Positions 58,277-64,000 of a stretch of 64,000 bases of DNA are shown here, one piece after another. The stretch is taken from positions 310,001 to 374,000 of the forward strand of contig JALJCO010009027.1 of assembly GCA_023101725.1 (NCBI GenBank), in the 5' to 3' direction. The notes under the pieces are model-generated. The model did not search any database. It was not told the DNA's origin and saw nothing but the letters and a program-made list of their open reading frames with translations. Within the stretch, counting starts at the first letter, position 1. Each line of letters starts with the position of its first letter. Source of the DNA: Atherinomorus stipes (Eukaryota; Chordata; Actinopteri; Atheriniformes; Atherinidae). The position numbers and the translations under genes were made by a program.

Positions 58277-59026
58277 GGGCCATTCTACCAAATCAGTTCA
58301 AATGCAGTCCCACTCTAAAAAGAATGCATTAAAAGATTATTGCGTCTTAAGACTCTTGATGTTTAATTATGTTATATTATGATCTATTTAATCTAAAAGC
58401 TTTAGTTCAGACAGCACAAAATTTTCTCTTCTTTATGTGACTTTGTATTGGGAGGTGGCTAACACCCAAATATTACAAACATGTTTTTTAAATCTATGAT
58501 TGCTCACCATTTTTAGCTCAACATTGTGGATTTTTTCTTTAGAATAAGACCAATTTATCAAAACACGTATAATAGAGTTAGGGCTGTGACCCAACTATTT
58601 GAGTGGTGATGACATGAGTTATTATCAGTTATTTTAAAATAATTTATGCTTGTTTGTATGTTTGTATTGTTTGTCTTGTATTGTCCACAGGATAAATAAA
58701 ACATAAAAATGTTTACCTAAAAAAGTAGGGATGCACGATATAAATTTTGTTGTTAAAACCATATCAACTAATTTGAGAAAAATAGTCCAGGAGGGGATTA
58801 TATGAAAATGTTGGATGAAAAATTAACTTTTTTTTTTGGAATAGAAGTCAATATTTTGGTCATGAGAAAATTTGGGAAAGTGAAGAGATAAAGACATAGT
58901 TTAAAAAAAAAATCTTTTAAAATTCAGTGTTATTTTACCGAATAAGGATTCCTTACACATAGTAGATTAAATTTTTTTCAAAATTTTCAAATAAATTCGA
59001 ATTGTGACAATTCAGTAGAATGGCCC
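58277..59026. mobile_element. TIR element, GGGCCATTCTAC ends
   Basis: The left end is GGGCCATTCTACCAAATCAG and the right end ACAATTCAGTAGAATGGCCC, inverted over about 12-18 bp. It interrupts the family copy at 58138-58276. The interior is AT-rich without coding capacity. Flanking ATAT on both sides could be a short target duplication. Confidence 0.7.
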
Positions 59027-60509
59027 ATATATACATATATATATGAGCACAAAATCATATAAACATGCATGCGTAATGGCACACACTTTTTAAATAATAG
59101 TCAGTCGCAGACATTGTAACTGCTTCTGTCACATTTGTAAAAAAATAATGTAAAATCCACTTCCACCCACACATGACTATACACCATCTTCTCCTTAATG
59201 ATAAAATCGGTCCATTTACTATTCTGGGCTCCAGTTTGTGTTTGTTCCTCTCATGGAAGCAGCTCTGTGCAGTACTTAGTGTTGGGAGTGTTAGAATAAT
59301 GAGGCTGCCCTGTAAATAATGAAACAGAGAATATAGTGCATCAATTAAAAGCCATTTACTGCTTCGCATCCATCTCATCTTCATGCATGTGTGTGTTTAT
59401 GTTTGTCTCTGTGTGCAATTTCAAGTCTTCATGCATGTTTTTCTTGTCTGTAAATACATCCCTGTGTGCTGCACACGTCTCTCAGAAAACACATTAATCA
59501 AATCGTGAAACATCACTGCCTCCCCTGATATGAAAATGAGCCGTCCGGTGCCACATTGAGGGAATTGTCACCGTAATTGCTCTTTGACAGCTATGCACAC
59601 ATGCACACACATGCGTATAATCTTTAATTGCCTCCAAAATGTTCATGTCAAGATGGCGTTGCTAAGATAATGGCTGGAGACTGTGAGGCCCACACTAATG
59701 GCATCCCTGTTTTCAAGCGCTTCACGTCAGCAGTGAAATCAGCAGTCTATCAGATATTCAGTGGTGTGCAATGGCTGCTATTGTTGGGGTAATATTGTGT
59801 GTCTGGAAGCTGGCCAAATCATTAAAAACCTTATCTCACAAGAAGGAAATCTCCAGCACAGTGAGGCATATCAGGAGGATCTTAATAAATATAGCTAATG
59901 TGACATTTCAATTCTGCACGTCTTTGTTTACATGCAGGAATTTCATTCTTTGTTTTGCTTCAAAGACACATGGAATCATTTTTCTTCTGTTACTTGTAAT
60001 TCAGACTTTATCATATTTAGGAATCTTCATCATCATCAATGCAAAGATGATTATGAGAGATTAAAGATGCTGTTTATTATTCGTAAAGTGAGAAACAGCT
60101 GAATTTATTTCTATGGGGGTATTTCATGGCCCCTAGGGTACATGGTTGGGGACATGGGTGGGGGATTGTCTGGGGTGGCCTGGTCCTCCTGGAATGACAC
60201 CTCAAATCAGTGCTTAATTTGTAAAGTCAGAAGTTCCGGAATAAAGGGGGGCGGTTCTGAAGACTCAAAAGGGGTGGATGAAGTGACACATACACACAAA
60301 ACACGGCCAAGGTATTAACCTCTTTAACCTCTTTAAACCCATCTTGGCATTGGCCCCCGGTTGCATGGATGTCCAATCAACACAACAGTGTACATACTGT
60401 GAAATCACCACACTGTAAATTGCATTGTTGTTGTCCTAATGTGTTACTTTATGTCAAATTAAAAACCTTCTGCTATGTTGTATTTATGCATTAAAATACT
60501 TAATCAAAC
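59027..60509. other. Intergenic, nothing recognised
   Basis: 59505-59600 is a balanced block that might be conserved. The open frame at 59771-60064 has no family resemblance or splice support. Confidence 0.35.
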
Positions 60510-60680
60510 ACATTTTAAACACGCATAAACCATTCCATTTAACTCAAAATTTTAAGGTAGCCTTTAACTCATATTTTTAAGTTAAACATTTTACAGTGCA
60601 TGGTTAAAGTTTTGCCACTACACTGTAAAATTTTTAGCTCAAAAATATGAGTTAAAGGGCTACTTTAATTTTTTTTTTTA
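60510..60680. repeat. Local inverted repeat with CACTGTAAAA ends
   Basis: TTTAACTCATATTTTTAAGT and CATTTTACAGTGCATGG are answered by ACTGTAAAATTTTTAGCTC and AAAAATATGAGTTAAAGG. Probably a fragment of a MITE with ACTGTAAA termini. Confidence 0.55.
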
Positions 60681-61445
60681 AATAGAACATTTTTTTGTGT
60701 TCAAGATGTATTTTATTAAGTCTTTTACTTTATACGAACAACATACAAGAAGCTTGTTCATTTCACATAAAATAACACATTAGGGGAACAAAACTGAACT
60801 GCTATTAACAGTGTATGAGGCTTACTACACATGGTTAGAAAGCTTAGATTCTCCACAATTCAACCACTAAATTCATTATATGCACACAACGAGCACCAAA
60901 GCTTAATTAATAAAGATATAGCAGCATGGTAAACCATTAATAAGAAAAAGCAACCTACCCTACCTTTAAATTGGTCCTGAAGCCATATTATTTGTCCAAT
61001 CTTCAATTTTTTATAATCGTTGTGTTCGTTACGGTCTACCAAAAAGAAATCCAACATATTTTTCATTTTAAAAATTCCATGTTATGAAAATAGCCCCATA
61101 AAGTCAATTTTTCACCATCCCAAAAATTTTCTCATCAAAACTAATGATACACATTTTGTTTTGTCAGCGTAGCCACACTGTTGGGGTATGTTTGTTTTAC
61201 TCATGTTCCAGTCTCCAAAACAGAAAAGCCTCCATCAATTTCTGTTTAGATTTGACCCCGGGACACGAACATTTACTTGATTGTTTTTATAAAGGCAATT
61301 TTTTATAGCGGCGGATCCAATAAAATAGGTGGCGGATCCAACATCAGGTGCCAGAATGCAATCCGACTAAATCCGGCTCAAATAAGGCCCTGGTTTCAAT
61401 CATTTTCCATAAGTTAACGCACTTTGTAACCAAAAGCAGTAAAGT
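60681..61445. other. Intergenic, nothing recognised
   Basis: No supported gene or repeat pair. Confidence 0.35.
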
Positions 61446-61690
61446 TTTAAAGGGAAAGTCTGGTTTCTTTGAAGTGGAATCGAATGAGTCATTAGTGGAT
61501 TGGGATCTGCACACCTCCTAGTTTGAGGCTAGAAGCAAAACATATTTTAGCCATGAAAAAGACCCACCTTAAACAATCTTTTTCAGTTTAAATGTGGGTT
61601 GTAGGATGAATTTGTTTCTACTTGGTTATCTGACTGCCTTCTAGGGTAGCTAATGCTGTGGTCAGTCTGCTGTTTTCAAAAAAACTCCAC
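61446..61690. repeat. Possible partial MITE (AAAGGGAAAGTCTGG)
   Basis: It starts TTTTAAAGGGAAAGTCTGGT, a start like other short fish elements. No right end was found. Confidence 0.3.
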
Positions 61691-63649
61691 TAACAAAAAG
61701 GAGTATTTTTCCCTTGCAGAACACTGGAGAGCTACATGTACTCATGTATTGCTGCCTCACTTGATTTATTTCAAGTTGTTTTTGTCTGTCTTGGATGTTT
61801 CATAATGCTCATTTAAATCTGAAGTAATCTAAATACCAAAGCAAAGGCATAAAGGCAGCATATACTGTATGTATAGATACACACATCTTCTAGAAATCAT
61901 TTGCATCTTTAAAAGCCTCCTTAATGTGTTTCTATTTGCACTGTTGACCAGATGGTAGATAATTTGTGCAAAATTATGCAAAGTGTGTGACTTCACCGTA
62001 TTGGAAAGAGGAGTCACTTTGAATTATTTGGCCAGAATTTTGTCACCCGATCAAACCAAATTAGCAAGAGCTTTCTACTAGTGACCAGTGGCTTGTCCAC
62101 AAATAATTTATTCCAATCTGCACAGACTGTCTGCTGCTGTTGTCTGAGGAGAATTTTTATGGCCTTAAATGGTGCAATAATAAACACTTTTGTGTGCAAT
62201 GAGCAAGTTTAACAGCAAATGTGTCTCAGTGAGACATCTTGGAAGACACTTCTGTGTAACGGCAAGGTGAGAGGTTAAACCAACAAGGCACAGGGAGGGA
62301 AAAAAAGGTTTTCTGTTGGTGTTAATGTTATGAAAAATATTATGGACTTGGAGCTGCACTTCTGATTCACCACTGGAGGAAAAAAAAATTAGGCTTGGGG
62401 CTGTTAGCGTCTCCACAACTGCAGAAAAATACTTGAATACCAACAACCTGCTAATCTGTCAGCATCAGCACTCGCAGGTACAGTCTGTTCCTCTCTTTAT
62501 GCACATCTTTCCATTTTTACTTTCACACCCTACTCACATGCTAGCCAGATTCTCAGAGCGTTTCATGAGGTGTAGACATTATTGCTGCTTTGGTTTGTTT
62601 GTGCTTTGGTTCATGAGGGTGTTTAAGGTGTAAATAGACGCCCAAACCGACAACAAATGACTGATAAATGATCTTTTTTCCGGACATGAGATTTAATATT
62701 GTAGCATTAAAAAATGGAAAACAGCTCCACAACTCTGCCGCGTATTTTTTTGGTTTTGTTTCTCTGAATCAGCTTTTTCCCATTGGTTGCAATTGCACCA
62801 TCAGCCTTACTCACCTATTTTAAGATGTGTAAAACGCATTTAATTTTAATTTATTAGGAAAGTTAAGAAAAGCAGAAGTGGAAGCTGCATTCACACACAT
62901 TTGCCAGCTTCTTCCTCCATGCTCACACACATTCATGCACTATCACACACTTGGTCCCGATTAAGCGGCTGCAGCAGTGATGGCCTAGCTATCATTTATA
63001 GCAGCTGCCAGTCCATTGTGTACTGTGGATCTGCTCAGTTACCCCCCCCCCCCCTCCCCCTCCTCCACAACCACAAGCACTCACACACACACAAACACTG
63101 CAAATGGTATCCCAGTTTAGTCTGCCTCTCTAGCCTCTGCCTAATTATCACGGTACTGAAACTGTCATAAAAAGCTTATTGTGGCATCATGGAAGCAAGT
63201 CTCCACAAACCTTTGAGATTTGACATTTGCAAAGATGGAAACTTGCACTGGGACTTCCGCTTCGCAGCTGCATAGAAAATGGATATAATGTGGGATAGGA
63301 GGGAGTAGAGTGTGCCGCATTTGTCTATTCCAAATCTAGGTTGCAGAATAACAAGTGAATGATTTATGAACGTGAGCGCTTTCGTACAGCAGCTGAGGAT
63401 TGGGACTGGAAGCAAAGTGACAGTAGGCCTTGGACAGATTTTTGGATTTACTCAGCAGGATATCAGCAGACCCAAACCAATGTAAATAATTTCAAAATTT
63501 ATCGTTGCCATTTATTTCTTTGAAGATTTTTAGCCCTTGTGCCCTATAAAAGAAATGTGTGTTGCTGTGAGGTCATTTTGGTTGCAATTGTTCTCTAGGC
63601 ATAAAATTTGGGAAGGAAATGTGTTTCCAAGATTTTGGGGTTTCATCAG
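61691..63649. other. Intergenic, nothing recognised
   Basis: C run at 63043-63053 and short CA runs. No supported gene, RNA or repeat pair. Confidence 0.35.
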
Positions 63650-63765
63650 TTTCACCCTGCGATGGATGTGTGCCTGGTGTACCCTGCTGGGATAGACTCC
63701 AGCTTCCCTGCAACCCTGTAGAGGAATAAACACAATAGAAGGTAAATAAATGAATGTGTTACATT
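63650..63765 (+). mobile_element. SINE-like interspersed repeat fragment
   Basis: CACCCTGCGATGGATGTGTG, GGGATAGACTCCAGC and a tail AAATAAATGAATG are diverged forms of a very common fish repeat (CACCCTGCGATGGACTGG, GGATAGGCTCCAGC, tail of GGATGG units), recognised from memory. Confidence 0.6.
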
Positions 63766-64000
63766 CATATCCAAAGTATATTGAGACACTTAATGACAAA
63801 ATTTGCATTGCAGACTTTTATTACTGTATAATAACTTTTTTTTTTTATCTTGAGCTTTAAATTGAGTGAAAAACTCTTTACTATTTTTAATACATAAATA
63901 AAATTTTTAGTTTAAAAAAATCAAGCATAAAATTACTCCTTTTAGTTCCTCCCATCAATCTTTATGGTGACTCTTTGTTTGTTTGTTTTTTTTTTTTACA
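63766..64000. other. AT-rich end of window
   Basis: T runs at 63837-63846 and 63990-63998. Nothing recognised. Confidence 0.4.

Noticed and set aside
59771..60064. 97-residue open frame with hydrophobic segments
   Set aside because: AT-rich composition alone gives such frames; no family resemblance, no splice signals and no neighbouring exons.
1..64000. A previously undescribed gene system
   Set aside because: Only two ordinary eukaryotic loci and repeats are supported; nothing links genes into a new system.

Overview
This window is vertebrate nuclear DNA, almost certainly from a teleost fish. The evidence is split genes with GT/AG introns, very long non-coding stretches, abundant CA/TG microsatellites, fish-type Tc1-like and LINE remnants, many short terminal-inverted-repeat elements, and a C2H2 zinc-finger gene with the acidic N-terminal tail (SSIVDQED block) that I associate with large teleost, probably percomorph, ZNF families. 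No bacterial, plasmid or phage features are present. Most open frames here are chance products of low-complexity or repeat DNA.

Only two protein-coding loci can be supported. (1) On the + strand, the last two coding exons of a larger gene lie at 6046-6122 and 25077-25482, joined in phase across an 18,954-bp intron. They encode a disordered Tyr/Pro/Arg-rich C-terminal tail with S-P-D-R-Y repeats, ending in ...NPMIGAV, followed by a 3' UTR with AATAAA signals near 25964 and 26059. I do not recognise the protein; a cytoplasmic scaffold or junction protein tail is only a guess. The 5' part of the gene must lie left of the window. (2) On the - strand, a two-exon C2H2 zinc-finger gene lies at 57211-54356. 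It has a very short first coding exon (57124-57211), a 1,952-bp intron and a finger exon with five fingers. A one-base frameshift between fingers 2 and 3 makes it a pseudogene, a recently broken gene or an assembly error.

Layout: 1-6045 is non-coding (probably an upstream intron) with several MITE copies. 6123-25076 is the long intron, holding a (CA)20 microsatellite, a decayed Tc1-like transposon broken by a MITE and a LINE tail, and a nested transposon cluster at 17.46-19.2 kb. 25077-26085 is the terminal exon and 3' UTR. 26.1-54.1 kb is a gene desert with an ACTTG-rich minisatellite (28.45-29.0 kb), a LINE reverse-transcriptase relic (33.8-34.95 kb), a three-deep nested transposon (35.9-37.4 kb) with an 11-bp target-site duplication, a candidate solo LTR (42.2-42.9 kb), SINE- and MITE-type repeats, and a second LINE relic (52.4-53.1 kb). 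54.1-57.2 kb is the zinc-finger locus. 57.3-64.0 kb is again non-coding, with a striking 146-bp hairpin and nested elements.

The two loci show no functional link. I found no convincing previously undescribed system. The items most worth checking are the unidentified tail exons, the broken zinc-finger gene, the nested transposons, the minisatellite and the hairpin. All repeat family names rest on recognition by eye.
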